Assembly: GCA_009602735.1 (NCBI GenBank)
Contig: WELA01012763.1
Coordinates: 109,724-129,889, forward strand
Direction: 5' to 3'
Source of the DNA: Mesotaenium endlicherianum
Taxonomy: Eukaryota; Streptophyta; Zygnematophyceae; Zygnematales; Mesotaeniaceae
DNA: 20,166 nt
Program-made: the position numbers and the translations under genes
The notes under the pieces: model-generated
The model's input: the letters and a program-made list of their open reading frames with translations, nothing else
Database searches by the model: none
Told to the model about the DNA's origin: nothing
Shown here: one piece after another, positions 18,902 to 20,166 of the stretch
How the letters are laid out: every line of letters begins with the position of its first letter
How positions within the stretch are numbered: position 1 is the first letter of the stretch

Positions 18902-20166
18902 TAGTTGTTTTCATTATGGTCCTTGATGGTTTGTACGTCATCAATCCCAAATTCTTGATTTTTATATTCAAAATATCATCAAACCAAAAAATCATACATT
19001 CTCAAGCATAATGTTGCCGTTTGTTTGAATTTTAAAAAATAGAACAAATTTGAATTTGTTAAACTTAAATATATGTCATCTTGTTTCATTGTTAAATGTT
19101 TGATACATATAGCGTTAGAAACAAATTGATGTTGTTGCGATATGACGACACAAATAATTTGAAATTTAGTCAAATTTTGTATTACTAAATTCAAACAAGT
19201 GGTTGGATATTAAAATAGGGCAAAGATTTAATGTTAACAATTTTTTAGAAAAACATGATTGAACGTAAATATTGATACTTTTGAAATATAAATCTTGAAT
19301 TGTAGAAATTTTCATTTGACAAAGTACATTTTAAATTTTAAGCCGTGAAGTTCGTTTGACAAAGTTCACCTCAAGCATACGTATGAGCGACTTTTTTACA
19401 TGATTGATCATTATTGATTTCAATGTATCAGTTTCTTGAAATACGTGAAGGTCTCTTTGTTCATTCATAGACGGACGTATGTTTTTGGCAGACTACGATT
19501 TACTATTTCCATTTTGTTTTTTTTGTTTTTTTTTATAATTGCACATTTCACGTCGTATAATTATACTAATCATTTTTCTGCAAACACAAATGTGCGTAAG
19601 TTTGTGAATGCTCACATGAAAATTAACTTGAAAGAGAAGAAAATGGTTATAATTTTTGATTTTTAAATTTTGTTCGCTTTATTGCACGACTATCTTGCGT
19701 CAAAATCTATGTCGAAGATGGACTTTGTGTTTTCAAAAAGTAGTAAAGTATTGAAATATGCATCGATTGTGATATATTGAATGGAAGGTCAGATGACTTC
19801 CTACCAAATAGCAATTTTGGATAATGGGCGATGTTTGTAGATTTGGTTAATTGTTGTCTCACAGTTCACTAATTTGACCTCTAAATCGGCGGTATCATTA
19901 CATTTATATTAAGAGGGTAATGTTATTTCATGTACATATGCTGGATTAGATATTTATATACTATTTAATTACTATTAAATAAAAAAAATATTAAGTAGTG
20001 AAAGATGTGCACATGACGCTAAAAAACTATAATTTTTTTGAAATCTGTATTAGTTCAAACACAAAACAAACAAGATAAGAATTAGTTTCCATTGGTTCAA
20101 AATTGATATACACAAGCAATTAGAAAAATCATTCTTTTAGAAATATTTTCACTAATTCAAAAATCA
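18902..20166. other. AT-rich flank, no gene seen
   Basis: Only short open frames occur on either strand, none with a motif I recognise. TTTGAC and GTTTGACAAAGT words recur at about 19315 and 19352. Composition is that of the AT-rich DNA seen left of the GC-rich element. No transposon ends or RNA genes are visible. Confidence 0.5.

Overview
This window looks like transposon-rich, gene-poor DNA from a plant nuclear genome. I see no intact host gene, no bacterial-type operons and no RNA gene. The evidence for a plant is a degenerate Ty3/gypsy integrase of the plant type, LTR-like repeats with TATA boxes, AT-rich intergenic DNA with microsatellites, and a retroelement that has picked up a DNMT3/DRM-like cytosine methyltransferase segment. 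DNMT-bearing retrotransposons are known from charophyte algae and dinoflagellates. A streptophyte, possibly a non-seed plant, is my inference; the sequence does not prove a lineage.

Layout, left to right. 1-46 is a (TC)n microsatellite. About 535-728 and 1601-2240 are two diverged, same-orientation copies of an LTR-like repeat. Between them lies an 858-bp segment with 14-bp perfect terminal inverted repeats, flanked by TTAA on both sides. 2349-3870 (+) is an old Ty3/gypsy remnant running from the end of RNase H through integrase. It carries several stops and frameshifts and is interrupted by a 140-bp TG...CA insertion (3274-3413) with a perfect 5-bp target duplication. Its possible 3' LTR starts near 3902. 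4390-10385 is AT-rich and without convincing genes; it holds a cluster of palindromic, microsatellite-like units (about 5190-5560) and a 33-bp tandem duplication (9078-9142).

From 10385 to 18901 the minus strand carries the main object, a decayed and truncated LTR retrotransposon in a sharply GC-rich block. Read on the minus strand from right to left it has a 5' LTR-like repeat starting TGTCAT at 18901 with a TATA box at 18218-18225, then a leader, then gag (17812 to about 16840) ending in two CCHC zinc knuckles. Next come an alanine-rich linker, a very long Ala/Pro-rich segment, a retropepsin-like aspartic protease (DTGA at about 12990) and a low-complexity basic spacer. Last is the N-terminal part of a C5 DNA methyltransferase domain (motif I reading ELYSGIATG), which breaks off at about 10390. 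Reverse transcriptase, RNase H, integrase, the rest of the methyltransferase and the 3' LTR are missing. Stops in the main reading frames are all TAG or TGA, and there are about five frame changes.

The single N at 14332 separates two apparently identical 940-bp blocks. This is most simply an unmerged contig overlap. Collapsing it joins the two sides into one open frame. The biologically interesting point is a retrotransposon that carried its own cytosine methyltransferase downstream of gag and protease.
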